Shown piece by piece: positions 1 through 8,191 of a stretch of DNA of 64,000 bases (the first letter of the stretch is position 1; each line of letters starts with the position of its first letter). Below the pieces are notes generated by a model. It was not told where the DNA came from. It searched no databases and saw only the letters and a list, made by a program, of their open reading frames with translations. Source of the DNA: Frigoribacterium sp. Leaf415. GTDB taxonomy: Bacteria > Actinomycetota > Actinomycetes > Actinomycetales > Microbacteriaceae. The position numbers were made by a program, and so were the translations under genes. The stretch is taken from the NCBI RefSeq assembly GCF_001424645.1, contig NZ_LMQR01000002.1:124179-188178 (forward strand), in the 5' to 3' direction.

Positions 1-1416
1 GCCGAGCTCCGCGCGGCCGACCCGGTCGCGGGCGGGGAGCAGTCGACCGGCGGCGACGCCGGGACCGACACCGCGCCTCCTGCACGCAGCGAGATGACCG
101 ACGAGGTCCTCGCGGTGTTCCGCACGATCGCCGACCTGCAGAAGCGCTACGGCGTGCGGGCCGCGTCGCGCTACATCGTGTCGTTCACGCAGTCGTCGGC
201 CGACCTCGCCAACGTGTACGAACTCGCCGAGCGCGCGATGGGCGACGAGCCCGCGCCCGTGCTCGACGTGATCCCGCTGTTCGAGACGTTCGCCGACCTC
301 GAGGCCAGCACGCGCATCCTCGACGAGGCCCTGCAGACCGAGGCGGTGCAGAAGCGCCTCGCGGCGACCGGCCGCCGCCTCGAGGTCATGCTGGGCTACT
401 CGGACTCGTCGAAGGACGTCGGGCCCGTCTCGGCCACCTTCGCGCTCTACGCCGCCCAGGCCCGCATCGCCGACTGGGCCGCCGAGAACGACATCGAGCT
501 GACGCTGTTCCACGGTCGCGGCGGCGCCCTCGGCCGCGGTGGCGGACCGGCCAACGAAGCCGTGCTGGCCCAGCCGCCGGCCTCGGTCGACGGCCGCTTC
601 AAGATCACGGAGCAGGGCGAGGTCATCTTCGCCCAGTACGGCAACAAGACCATCGCCGCCCGTCACGTCGAGCAGATGGCGGCGGCCACGCTGCTGGCGT
701 CGAGCCCGTCGAACGAGGAGGCCAACGCGACCGCCGCCACCCGGTTCGCCGAGGTCGCCTCGACGATGGACGTCGCCTCGCGTGAGGCGTTCTTCGGCCT
801 GGTCAAGGCCGACGGCTTCGCGTCGTGGTTCGCCGCCGTCACCCCGATGGAAGAGGTCGGGCTGCTCGCGCTCGGGTCACGTCCCGCCCGTCGGGGGCTC
901 TCGGTCGAGTCCCTCGAAGACCTCCGGGCGATCCCGTGGGTCTTCGCCTGGACCCAGGCCCGCATCAACCTCGCCGGCTGGTACGGCCTCGGCTCGGCCC
1001 TCGAGGCCGTGGGCGACCTCGACCTGCTGCGTGAGGCCTACGCGACCTGGCCGCTCTTCTCGGCGATGATCAAGAACGTCGAGATGTCGCTCGCCAAGAC
1101 CGACGAGCACATCGCCCGCGAGTACCTGGCGCTGGCCGACCGCGACGACCTCGCCGGACGCGTGCTCGACGAGATGACCCGCACGCGGAAGTGGGTGCTC
1201 GCGGTCAGCGGCCACGGCGAGGTGCTCGACGGACGCCCGGTGCTGAGCCGCGCGGTGCGGCTCCGCTCGCCCTACGTCGACGCACTCTCGCTGCTGCAGC
1301 TGCGCGCCCTGCGGGCGATCCGCGTCGCGGGCGGTGGTGACCCGGCGGACGCCGACCACCGCCTCCTGCTGCTCAGCGTCAACGGGATCGCCGCCGGGCT
1401 GCAGAACACCGGCTGA
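1..1416 (+). CDS. ppc: Phosphoenolpyruvate carboxylase, C-terminal half (5' truncated by window)
   Basis: The reading frame is open from base 1, so the start lies outside the window; 471 residues are visible against roughly 880-930 in the family. The enzyme carboxylates phosphoenolpyruvate with bicarbonate to oxaloacetate, refilling the TCA cycle in the cytoplasm. Diagnostic motifs are present in order: SRYIVSFTQSSADL (about residue 54), the catalytic MLGYSDSSKD (about 127), the glycine-rich phosphate-binding FHGRGGALGRGGGP (about 170), QARINLAGWYG, and the invariant C-terminal QNTG, which in this family reaches into the active site. A strong hairpin follows 17 bp after the stop. The visible region contains one copy of the CCGCGCCTCC word (71-80). 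Identification is by family motifs and is secure; allosteric regulation cannot be judged. Confidence 0.97.
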   Translation, partial: AELRAADPVAGGEQSTGGDAGTDTAPPARSEMTDEVLAVFRTIADLQKRYGVRAASRYIVSFTQSSADLANVYELAERAMGDEPAPVLDVIPLFETFADLEASTRILDEALQTEAVQKRLAATGRRLEVMLGYSDSSKDVGPVSATFALYAAQARIADWAAENDIELTLFHGRGGALGRGGGPANEAVLAQPPASVDGRFKITEQGEVIFAQYGNKTIAARHVEQMAAATLLASSPSNEEANATAATRFAEVASTMDVASREAFFGLVKADGFASWFAAVTPMEEVGLLALGSRPARRGLSVESLEDLRAIPWVFAWTQARINLAGWYGLGSALEAVGDLDLLREAYATWPLFSAMIKNVEMSLAKTDEHIAREYLALADRDDLAGRVLDEMTRTRKWVLAVSGHGEVLDGRPVLSRAVRLRSPYVDALSLLQLRALRAIRVAGGGDPADADHRLLLLSVNGIAAGLQNTG

Positions 1417-1432
1417 GCCGCGGCGTCACATG

Positions 1433-1485
1433 GGACGCAGGAGGCGCGGGCTGGGTCGTCGACCCGGCCCGCGCCTCCTGCGTCC
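1433..1485. terminator. Hairpin between convergent ppc and SDR genes
   Basis: A 19-bp perfect stem (1433-1451 with 1467-1485) encloses a loop that is itself partly self-complementary. Each arm contains one copy of the GGAGGCGCGGG word, in inverted orientation. It lies between the convergent stops of ppc and the SDR gene, so it probably ends transcription from both sides. No T-tract follows, as is usual for such GC-rich hairpins in actinobacteria. Confidence 0.75.
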
Positions 1486-1493
1486 TCGGCCCG

Positions 1494-2480
1494 TCAGCCG
1501 ACCAGCTGCTCGCTGAGCGCCCAGAGGCGGTCCGACTGCTCGGGGTCGAGGGCGTAGTCCTTGACGCCGCGACCGCGGGCGTCCTCGCGGAACGGCTCGG
1601 CCTCGGCGACGTCCTCGAAGTAGCTGGCGCCGACGCCCTCGACGAGCGGGTGGACGGCCACGAAGACCGACGTCGCGGCGCCCTGCTGGGTCGACTTGAA
1701 GGCCGGGTTGGGGGTGCCGTCCTCGTCGATCCAGCCACGGTCGAGCATCTCCTGCTTGGGCAGGTGGCGCTGCAGCGGAGTGAGGATGCCGCCCGGGTGC
1801 ACGGCGTTCGCCAGCACGCCGTCGTCGGCCCAGCGCTGCGTGACGCCGACCGCGAAGAGCGAGTTCGCCGTCTTGGACTGGCCGTAGGCCGACCACGGGT
1901 CGTACTCGCGACGCTCGAACATCACGTCGTCGAACACGACGGGCGAGAAGTGGTGGCCGGTCGAGCTGAGCGACACGAGGCGCGACGGGGTGCCCGAGGC
2001 CTGTGCCCCCTCGACGAGGGCGCCGCGGAGCGCGTTGGCCAGGGCGAAGTGACCGAGGTGGTTGTTGCTGAACTGCAGCTCCCAGCCCTCGGGGGTGCGG
2101 GTCTCGGGCGTGGCCATGATGCCGGCGTTGTCGATCAGCACGTCGAGCGGGCCCTGCCACGCGTCGGCGAAGGCCTGCAGGGTGTCGCGCTTCTCGAGGT
2201 CGAGGATCGCGGCACGGACGGTGCCGGCGCCGTCGCTGCTGCCGCCGGACGTGCCCGCGCCCGTGCTGGCGCGGATGTCGGCGACGGCCTGCTCGCCCTG
2301 CTCGGGGCGGCGCACGGCGAGGGTCACGTCGGCCCCGGCGGCGACGAGGGAGCGGGCGGTCTCGATGCCGATGCCGGACGCGGCGCCGGTCACGACGATG
2401 CGTCGGCCGGACAGGTCGAGGCCCTCGACGACCTCGTTCGCGGTGGTGGCGGCACTGAAGGGGGTGGTGATGCGAGTCAT
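1494..2480 (-). CDS. Short-chain dehydrogenase/reductase (retinol dehydrogenase/WWOX-like)
   Basis: A 328-residue NAD(P)-dependent SDR. The cofactor-binding TGAASGIG sits at residues 31-38, NAG at about 118-120, and the catalytic YGQSK (Tyr199, Lys203) follows a Ser-rich strand SLSS at about 170-173. The long spacing and the NNHLGHF segment resemble the retinol-dehydrogenase/WWOX-like subgroup, but the substrate cannot be read from sequence. There is a low-complexity Gly/Ser insert at residues 72-86. I chose the ATG at 2480 because a -10-like TAGCGT stands 7 nt before it, a pattern repeated at many genes here; longer upstream frames run into repeat DNA. It is monocistronic and converges on ppc. 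Confidence 0.9.
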   Translation of the reverse strand: MTRITTPFSAATTANEVVEGLDLSGRRIVVTGAASGIGIETARSLVAAGADVTLAVRRPEQGEQAVADIRASTGAGTSGGSSDGAGTVRAAILDLEKRDTLQAFADAWQGPLDVLIDNAGIMATPETRTPEGWELQFSNNHLGHFALANALRGALVEGAQASGTPSRLVSLSSTGHHFSPVVFDDVMFERREYDPWSAYGQSKTANSLFAVGVTQRWADDGVLANAVHPGGILTPLQRHLPKQEMLDRGWIDEDGTPNPAFKSTQQGAATSVFVAVHPLVEGVGASYFEDVAEAEPFREDARGRGVKDYALDPEQSDRLWALSEQLVG

Positions 2481-2569
2481 GGGGTCGACGCTACGCCCGG
2501 AAGGGTGCACCTCTCTCGGCGCACCGGTGACGGCCGGGGACGTCGCGACCGACACCGCGGCTCCCGGGT

Positions 2570-2724
2570 GTGCCGATCCCGACCGGCGCCGCGCCTCCTT
2601 GCTGTGCCGTTCCCGACCGGCACTGCACCTCCCGGCGTGCCGAACCCGACAGAAGCCCGCCGACACACCGCTCACCGTGCCGCGGAACCGGGTTCGTCGG
2701 ACGCGGTGGTCGCGAAGTGCACAC
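2570..2724 (-). repeat. Composite element copy 1: 88-bp core plus 33-bp repeats
   Basis: Read on the minus strand, the core starts with GTGTGCACTTCGCGAC (2724 to 2709), carries GAGCGGTGTGTCGG, and ends with GTCGGGTTCGGCAC (2650 to 2637), which is an imperfect inverted copy of the start. The end unit is then repeated with a period of 33-34 bp (unit starts 2637, 2604, 2570). The core is 88 bp, the same as in the three other copies. It fills most of the 268-bp gap between the ferredoxin and SDR genes. Confidence 0.8.
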
Positions 2725-2748
2725 GGGGGAGGCGGGAGGGCGGATAGC

Positions 2749-3072
2749 TCACGGCAGGGGCAGGGGACGGAGGCGCAGCGCGGCCCTCGGACACAGGGCG
2801 ACGGCGTCCCGGGCGGCGTCGACGAGCTCGGGCGGGACGGTGACGTCCGAGCGCGAGGCGGGCGGCTGGCCCACGGCCACGGGGAAGCCCCATTCGTCGC
2901 GCTCGAGCAGTTCGGGCAGCAACTCGGTGCAGAGCCCCCGGCCGTCGCAGAGCGTCCAGTCGACGTGCACCGACCCCGCCGCACCGCGACCCGGCTCCGA
3001 CCGACCGGACTCGACGGCACCGGCCGGCCGCGGGACCGACGACGTGCCCCGGCCGAGGTTCACGGCGCTCAT
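2749..3072 (-). CDS. Small ferredoxin, probably [3Fe-4S]
   Basis: A 107-residue protein with three cysteines at positions 42, 48 and 94, in the arrangement CDGRGLC ... ALCPRAAL. This C-x5-C ... CP pattern is that of single-cluster actinobacterial [3Fe-4S] ferredoxins. Residues 1-33 are a low-complexity Gly/Ser/Arg leader. The ATG overlaps the stop of the NuoF-like gene by the ATGA tetranucleotide, so the two are translationally coupled; it is the last gene of a five-gene operon. It probably passes electrons to or from the NuoF-like subunit. The electron direction and donor are inference. Confidence 0.85.
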   Translation of the reverse strand: MSAVNLGRGTSSVPRPAGAVESGRSEPGRGAAGSVHVDWTLCDGRGLCTELLPELLERDEWGFPVAVGQPPASRSDVTVPPELVDAARDAVALCPRAALRLRPLPLP

Positions 3073-4475
3073 CGCCGTCCCTCCCATCCGGTCGGCGTCG
3101 TCGGTGGGACGGGGGCCGAGGGAACACCGGTCGACGTGACTCCGGTCGATCGGACACCGGTCGACCGGACCCCGACGAGGCATCGACCCTCGAGGTGGCG
3201 CTGCACGTCGTCCGCGAAGACCTGCAGGGTGCTGAACACGAGCCGCGCCGTACCGTCGGGGTGGTGGCACGATCCGCGGCCGGTGACGAGCCCGGCCAAC
3301 CGGGTCACCTCGCCCGGCAACCAGGCCGCGCGGTCGCCCCGGGCGAGCCGCCCGAGCACGTCGGCCAGCCGCGGCAGACCGTTGAGGCACGGCCCGCACT
3401 GCCGCGCCGACTGGCCCGCCAGGTAGGTCGTGACCTCGGCCGCCGCGGCGAGCCCGCACCGGTCGGCGGACAGTGCCCAGACGATGCCGGCTCCCGGGGA
3501 GGCACCCCAGGGCTGCAGTGCCTCCCGCGTGAAGGGCAGGTCGAGTGCCTCGACCGGCAGCCAGACCCCGTGGAACCCGCCCACGAGCACCGCGCGCAGC
3601 CGCGACGTGTCGATGCCGGCGGCCTCGACGATGCGGCGCAGGCTCATGGTGCCGGTGACCTCGAGGACCCGACCCGCGCCTCCCGGGCTGCCGGCGGTCG
3701 CGAGGGGCGACCGTCCGTCCCCACCGCCGACGGTGACCAGGCGCGTGCCGGGCTCGGCGGGGGCGCCGACCGAGCGGAACCAGTCGACGCCGAAGCGTGC
3801 CAGCAAGGCGAGCTGGGCGAGGGTCTCGACGTTCTGGACCAGCGTCGGCCGGCCGTCGACCCCGCTCGAGGTCAGGCGCACGACCCGGTCGGAGGGCACC
3901 GCGGGCCGCCCCTCGATCGCGGCCACCGCGGCGCTCGCCTCCCCCGACAGGAAGGTCTCGGGCGCCTCGACCAGCGTCACGCCCGAGGCGTCGCCCCGCT
4001 CGCGGAGCGCGGCCTCGACCCCCGGCAGGAGGCGCGAGGTCGTGTACAGGACGGCCCTCGACGCCCCCACGGTCGCCGCCGCCAGCAGCAGTCCGTCGAT
4101 CACGAGGTGCGGTGCGTGCGCGAGCAGGGTCGCGTCCTTGCGGCTGAGCGGTTCGCCCTCGGCGCCGTTCGCGATGACCACGGCACGGTGGCGCCCTCGC
4201 GAGGCCGGGCCGCGACGGCCCTGCTGTTCGGCGCGGGCGGCCCCGAGCTTGCGCCAGGTGGCGAAATGGGCTCCGCCGCGGCCGTCGAGTCCGGCGTGCT
4301 GCAGGTCGGCGACGAGGTCGGGGCCGGCGTGCTCGAGCGGCAGAGGGCCGAACGTGTCGAGGTGGGTCGCGAACGACGCGTCGCGGGCGGCGAAGAGACG
4401 GCGGATGCCACTCGGGGCCGTGAGGCGCGGGCCTCCCGCCGGGGACGGGACGGGCGGTGGGGCGAGCGTGCTCAT
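3069..4475 (-). CDS. NuoF-like NADH dehydrogenase 51 kDa-family protein
   Basis: A 468-residue relative of the complex I flavoprotein NuoF. Visible family signatures are GLDGRGGAHFATWRKL (the Gly-rich NADH/FMN loop, about residues 60-75), VIANGAEGEPLSRKD, and NVETLAQLALL. The C-terminal iron-sulfur region reads GQSARQCGPC and later GRGSCHH, whereas NuoF has ESCGxCTPC plus a distant Cys; the first of the four cluster ligands is therefore Ala here, and the cluster may be absent or altered. The protein stands outside any nuo operon, between a ferredoxin and a haem-b membrane protein, joined to both by ATGA overlaps. It probably links NAD(P)H or ferredoxin to the membrane partner. The physiological reaction is not known to me. 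Confidence 0.85.
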   Translation of the reverse strand: MSTLAPPPVPSPAGGPRLTAPSGIRRLFAARDASFATHLDTFGPLPLEHAGPDLVADLQHAGLDGRGGAHFATWRKLGAARAEQQGRRGPASRGRHRAVVIANGAEGEPLSRKDATLLAHAPHLVIDGLLLAAATVGASRAVLYTTSRLLPGVEAALRERGDASGVTLVEAPETFLSGEASAAVAAIEGRPAVPSDRVVRLTSSGVDGRPTLVQNVETLAQLALLARFGVDWFRSVGAPAEPGTRLVTVGGGDGRSPLATAGSPGGAGRVLEVTGTMSLRRIVEAAGIDTSRLRAVLVGGFHGVWLPVEALDLPFTREALQPWGASPGAGIVWALSADRCGLAAAAEVTTYLAGQSARQCGPCLNGLPRLADVLGRLARGDRAAWLPGEVTRLAGLVTGRGSCHHPDGTARLVFSTLQVFADDVQRHLEGRCLVGVRSTGVRSTGVTSTGVPSAPVPPTTPTGWEGRR

Positions 4476-5095
4476 CGGGGCAGCCTCTCGAGGGGGCGGG
4501 ACGGGGCGGCGACGGGGGTGACGGAGCCGAGGTCGTGCGGCGTCGCCCGGGGCAGCCGCTGCGCGTCCAGCTCGACGAAGCGCGTGCTCAGCCGCCAGAC
4601 GACGGCGGCCACGACACTCGCGGTGCACAGCCCGGCGAGGGCGAGGAACCAGGCGTCGGTGCCGTTCGTGCCGTTGCCGATCGCGTGGGCCAGGGCGACG
4701 GGCCAGAGCAGGTACGTGCCCCAGTGCACGGCACGGAACAGGCGGCGACCGACGTGGCGGCGCAGCACACCGGTCAGCGCGATCGCGATCGTCAGGTCGA
4801 ATGCGAGGGTGCCGAGGCCCTGCCAGAACGGCTCGTAGTCACCGAAGAAGGGCACGACCGTGTCGAGCAGGGTCAGCTGCGCGTAGGGGTCGAAGAGCAG
4901 CGCGACGATGTGCACGACCAGGAAGGCCGTCGCGAACAGCGACACGTCGCGGTGCACGAGCGTCACCGAGAAGCGGGGCAGCCCGGGCAGCGGGCGGCCC
5001 GAGCGGGTGACGACGCCCAGCACGACGGCGGCGGTGAACAGTACGAGGGCGGCGACGCCCATTCCTCGGCCCAGGGCCCAGAGCGCTTCGGTCAT
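4472..5095 (-). CDS. Ferric-reductase-like transmembrane haem b protein
   Basis: A 207-residue protein with about five to six hydrophobic segments. Four histidines are paired 13-14 residues apart (His48/His62 in LVHRD...VVHIVA and His124/His137 in AVHWGTY...LAHAIGN), as in ferric-reductase-like membrane domains that bind two b haems and carry electrons across the membrane. There is no FAD/NAD-binding cytoplasmic domain fused to it; the NuoF-like neighbour could supply that function. ATGA overlaps join it to the genes on both sides. The C-terminal 40 residues are hydrophilic and Pro/Arg-rich. Role in transmembrane electron transfer is inferred from family and context. Confidence 0.82.
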   Translation of the reverse strand: MTEALWALGRGMGVAALVLFTAAVVLGVVTRSGRPLPGLPRFSVTLVHRDVSLFATAFLVVHIVALLFDPYAQLTLLDTVVPFFGDYEPFWQGLGTLAFDLTIAIALTGVLRRHVGRRLFRAVHWGTYLLWPVALAHAIGNGTNGTDAWFLALAGLCTASVVAAVVWRLSTRFVELDAQRLPRATPHDLGSVTPVAAPSRPLERLPR

Positions 5096-6147
5096 GAGCG
5101 GGTGCTCCCGCCGGTCTCGTCGGGCCGGTCGGTCTCGGCGGGCCGAGCGATCTCGGCGGACCGGTCGGTCTCGAGGGGCCAGCCGCCGGTCACGACGACC
5201 CGGCCCCGCGCGTCGACCAGGCGAGCCGGGGCACCGAGGGCCTCGAGCCAGGCGACGGCGCGCAGCCCCCGCACGACGGCGGCGGTGCTGAGCGTGTTCG
5301 CCCGCAGGCAGGCCGGCGCGGCGACGGTGACGCTGCGCCAGACCGGCGCGGCCGGCACGCCCCAACGCGGGTCGAGGATGTGGTGCACCGGCCGCCCGCC
5401 CGAGGTCCACCGCCGCTTCTGCGTGCTCGACGTGGCGAGGGCGTACCCGGCCGCGAGCTCGATCGTCGTGGCGGGATCGGTCGGCAGGTCCTGCACGACG
5501 ACGCCCCAGCTCGTCCGTCCGTCGGGGGCGGGCCCCGCCGTGGCGATGTCTCCGCCCAGCGAGACCAGCACGCCGACGCCGAGCTCGTCGGCGATCCGTC
5601 GGGCCGCGAGGTCGGCGGCGACGGCCTTGGCCGTGGCGCCGAGGTCGAGGCGGACGCCGGAGGGGACGGTGAGGACGCGACCCTCGAGGCGGACACGCGG
5701 CCAGACCGGCGCCCGACGCGGGCCGAGGGCGAGGGTGACCCCCTCCGCAACCGTGAGCGGCGCCGGGGTCGTCATCGCGCCTCCTGCGGGGGTGTCGGTG
5801 GAGGCCGTGCCCGTCGGGACGCCGCGGTCGTAGCCCAGCGCGACGAGATCGGCGCCGAGGGTCGGGTCGACGTCTCCGTCGGTGTCACGGGCGGCGGTCA
5901 GGGCGGCGTCGACGAGCCCGGCGAGCATCGCGCTCACCTCGACCCCGCCGACGAGGGCCGGACCGAGCAGGCTCAGCTCGGAGTCGTCGCGGAACCGGCT
6001 GCAGGCCCGCTCGACCTCGTCGGTCACGTCGCCGACGACGGCCGCGGCCTCGGTGAGGAGGCGCGGGTCGGCGACCACGAGACGGGCGGCGGTCGTCCAC
6101 AGGGTCCAGTCACGGACGCCGGGCAGGGTGGTGATCGTCGTCGACAT
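5092..6147 (-). CDS. apbE: FAD:protein FMN transferase (ApbE family)
   Basis: A 351-residue ApbE-family protein. It would hydrolyse FAD and attach FMN covalently to a Ser/Thr of a target protein. Family motifs seen: ERACSRFRDDSELSLL (about 46-61), DGDVDPTLGADLVALGYDRG (about 88-107), LDLGATAKAVAADLAARRI, VLVSLGGDIATAG, and the C-terminal HHILDPRWG and ANTLSTAAVV that hold the metal and FAD. No clear signal peptide is visible, unlike many exported ApbE proteins. ATGA overlap with the membrane protein downstream; only 2 bp separate it from the S/T/G-rich gene upstream. No protein with an obvious FMN_bind domain is encoded in the operon, so the flavinylation target is unknown. Confidence 0.92.
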   Translation of the reverse strand: MSTTITTLPGVRDWTLWTTAARLVVADPRLLTEAAAVVGDVTDEVERACSRFRDDSELSLLGPALVGGVEVSAMLAGLVDAALTAARDTDGDVDPTLGADLVALGYDRGVPTGTASTDTPAGGAMTTPAPLTVAEGVTLALGPRRAPVWPRVRLEGRVLTVPSGVRLDLGATAKAVAADLAARRIADELGVGVLVSLGGDIATAGPAPDGRTSWGVVVQDLPTDPATTIELAAGYALATSSTQKRRWTSGGRPVHHILDPRWGVPAAPVWRSVTVAAPACLRANTLSTAAVVRGLRAVAWLEALGAPARLVDARGRVVVTGGWPLETDRSAEIARPAETDRPDETGGSTRS

Positions 6148-6149
6148 GA

Positions 6150-6554
6150 TCAGGACCCCGAGCTCTGGGCCTGCGAGCCCTGGCCGGTGCTCGGCTGGAC
6201 CGGGGTCGTCACGGCACCCGAGCTACCGGAGTCCGAGGTGCCCGCATCCGTGCTCGTGCCGGAGTCGGTGGTGCCGCCCGACTCGGCGCTCGTGCCGGAG
6301 CCGGTGGTGCCGCCCGACTCGGTGCTCGTGCCGGAGCCGGTGCTCGTGCCGGCGCTGCCCGAGTCGGTGCTCGTCCCCGACTCGGCGCTCGTCGTGCCGC
6401 CGGTCGACGCGGCGGAAGCGTCGACGGTGCCGGCGACGTACACGCCGACCGAGGTGGCCCCGGCGATCGCCAGAGCAGACAGCCCGACCGCGGCCGTGAC
6501 GGTTCGTGCGCGACGGCGTCCGGTGTCGCGGGTGGTGCCGGGTGTGCGGTCCAT
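6150..6554 (-). CDS. Small exported Ser/Thr/Gly-rich protein, first gene of the redox operon
   Basis: A 134-residue protein that I do not recognise. It has an Arg-rich N-terminus (residues 1-19), one hydrophobic segment (about 20-42, signal anchor or signal peptide), then a tail from about 48 onwards made almost only of Ser, Thr, Gly, Glu and Asp in imperfect repeats such as SGTSTESGGTT. The start has a good ribosome site (GAGGAGGCCACC before ATG). It lies 2 bp before apbE and so may be its partner or substrate, but it lacks an FMN_bind domain. It may alternatively be a wall-spanning stalk. The function is open. Confidence 0.7.
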   Translation of the reverse strand: MDRTPGTTRDTGRRRARTVTAAVGLSALAIAGATSVGVYVAGTVDASAASTGGTTSAESGTSTDSGSAGTSTGSGTSTESGGTTGSGTSAESGGTTDSGTSTDAGTSDSGSSGAVTTPVQPSTGQGSQAQSSGS

Positions 6555-6694
6555 GGTGGCCTCCTCGGGATGATGGGCTCAACCATCGCTCCTGAGGCTT
6601 GCTCGTTCCCATGCGCTTCCCCTGAGGGGGCTTTGCGTCCTGGGCCGGCCCTGCTCCGCTCGTCGGTGCGCCGACCGGCACCGCGCCTCCTCAC

Positions 6695-6947
6695 GTGCCG
6701 AATCCGACCGGCACCGCACCTCCCCGCGTACCGAACCCGACCGGCACCGCACCTCCCCGCGTACCGAACCCGACCGGCACCGCACCTCCCCGCGTACCTA
6801 ACCCGACCGGCACCGCACCTCCCCGCGTACCCAACCCGACCGGCACCGCACCTCCCCGCGTACCTAACCCGACAACCGCCGGTCGACACGCCGCTCAGTT
6901 CAGGGGGAAATCGTTCTCCCCGACCTCGGTTGTCGCGAATTGCACAC
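6695..6947 (-). repeat. Composite element copy 2: 88-bp core plus about six 33-bp repeats
   Basis: On the minus strand the core runs from GTGTGCAATTCGCGAC (6947 to 6932) through GAGCGGCGTGTCGACC to GTCGGGTTAGGTAC at 6860, 88 bp in all; an inner inverted pair, GACAACCG with CGGTTGTC, could close a hairpin. The terminal unit is then repeated at 6860, 6827, 6794, 6761, 6728 and 6695, exactly 33 bp apart, with near-identical sequence. Further degenerate material reaches about 6660. The array occupies most of the 425-bp space between the redox operon and the phosphatidyltransferase gene. An open frame through it (PNPTGTAPPRV units) is a by-product of the period being divisible by three. Confidence 0.88.
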
Positions 6948-6979
6948 CAGGGCAGGGCGAGGGCGGGCGGGGGCGCGGG

Positions 6980-7606
6980 TCAGGCGGGGCGGCGGGCGCG
7001 GCGCGTGCGGACGAGCGCCGCGGCGTAGAGGGCGGCCGCGACCCAGTGGCCGGCGAGGCCGACCCAGAGCACCACGAGGCCGATCGTACGAGCGACGGCA
7101 CCGGCGTCGGCGAGCGGGGCCGATGCCGTGCCTCCGGACCCGCCGAACTGGTCCACGACCGCCGCCGCGACCAGCACGAGCAGCAGCCCGACGAAGATCA
7201 GCGCCGTGCGGATCTTGCCGACCCACGTCACCGGGAACGACGCCCCGGCCAGCACGAACAACGCGTAGGCGCTCAGCAGCAGGTCGGGCACCAGCAGCAG
7301 CGGCAGCACGGGCCAGGGCACGAGCCCTCCGGCGACGAACGCGATGACGACGACGATCACCGTGATGCGGTCGGCGACCGGATCGAGCCATTTGCCGAGC
7401 TCGGACGTCGTGTTCGTGCGGCGGGCGATGAACCCGTCGAGGAAGTCCGTCACGAAGACGACCGCGATGACGACCATGGCCGACCAGTAGTGCTGCCCCA
7501 CGATCAACACGAGGAACACCGGCAGCAGCAGCAGCCTCGCCGCCGAGATCGCGTTGGGCACGGTGCGCCACTCGTCCTGACGGAACAGCTTGTCGACGAG
7601 CGTCAC
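6980..7606 (-). CDS. CDP-alcohol phosphatidyltransferase family (PgsA-like)
   Basis: A 208-residue integral membrane enzyme. The complete family signature D-x2-D-G-x2-A-R-x8-G-x3-D-x3-D is present at residues 54-79 (DFLDGFIARR ... GKWLDPVAD); these residues bind the metal and CDP moiety. The family condenses CDP-diacylglycerol with an alcohol such as glycerol-3-phosphate, inositol phosphate or a phospholipid headgroup. The close NAIS.ARL N-terminal motif resembles PgsA and cardiolipin synthase of actinobacteria, so the acceptor is not certain. Five to six hydrophobic segments are visible. I chose the GTG at 7606 because GAGGGGG stands just upstream; a GTG at 7651 would add 15 Arg-rich residues. 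Confidence 0.88.
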   Translation of the reverse strand: MTLVDKLFRQDEWRTVPNAISAARLLLLPVFLVLIVGQHYWSAMVVIAVVFVTDFLDGFIARRTNTTSELGKWLDPVADRITVIVVVIAFVAGGLVPWPVLPLLLVPDLLLSAYALFVLAGASFPVTWVGKIRTALIFVGLLLVLVAAAVVDQFGGSGGTASAPLADAGAVARTIGLVVLWVGLAGHWVAAALYAAALVRTRRARRPA

Positions 7607-7756
7607 GAGGCCCCCTCTGCGCGATCGCGCGGACTGTCGGTGCGGTCGCACCGGTCACACCCGAGGAGGCGCGGGTCGCGCCCCCGAGATCGCTCCGAGT
7701 CTACGGGTGCCCCGCCCCCGGCACCGGCCCGGGGCACGACCCGGTCGACGACGCGG

Positions 7757-8191
7757 TCAGGCTGTGCCGTAGAGCGCGTCGGGCAACTCGCGTGTGAAGA
7801 TCTCGGCGGTCTTCGGGCCGACGCCCTTGAGGTCGGTGAGGCGGCGGGTCAGCTCGGCCCTGTCCGCCGACGACCGCACGAGGTGGTTCACCGACCCCCA
7901 GTCGGAGTCGACACGGCCCATCACCTCATGCAGCTCGTCGCTCATCACGTGGTCGATGCGGGCGTAGCCGGCCTCGTCGAGCAGGCGGCGCAACCCCTCG
8001 TGGTCGTGCTCGGCGAACCGGGCCGGGCTGGTCAGCCCGTGGTCGATCAGCACCTGGTACGTGTCGGCGGCGACGCTCTGCTGCACGGGTCGGCCGAACA
8101 GAACGCTCGCGAGCAGCCAGCGGTACAGCTGCTGCGGCGAGCCCTCGCTCACGTCGATCCCGAGGTCGGACGGGTGCTTCACGTCGCTCAT
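7757..8191 (-). CDS. Small helix-hairpin-helix protein, endonuclease III-like fold
   Basis: A 144-residue protein with a C-terminal helix-hairpin-helix, LTDLKGVGPKTAEIF (about residues 118-132), typical of non-specific DNA binding in HhH-GPD glycosylases. The first part, with PQQLYRWLLASVLFGRPVQ and ARFAEHDHEGLRRLLDEAGY, resembles a shortened endonuclease III helical domain, but I see no catalytic Lys/Asp pair and no iron-sulfur cysteines. A DNA-binding role is likely; glycosylase activity is doubtful. The ATG at 8191 follows a -10-like TAGACA by 7 nt, suggesting a leaderless mRNA. Confidence 0.75.
   Translation of the reverse strand: MSDVKHPSDLGIDVSEGSPQQLYRWLLASVLFGRPVQQSVAADTYQVLIDHGLTSPARFAEHDHEGLRRLLDEAGYARIDHVMSDELHEVMGRVDSDWGSVNHLVRSSADRAELTRRLTDLKGVGPKTAEIFTRELPDALYGTA

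Noticed and set aside
2570-2724. Insertion sequence or MITE of a known family
   Set aside because: No transposase in the window, no clear target duplication, and the tandem 33-bp growth at one end is not typical of MITEs. Kept as an unnamed composite element.
6695-6892. CRISPR array
   Set aside because: The 33-bp units are directly adjacent with no unique spacers, and no cas genes are nearby.
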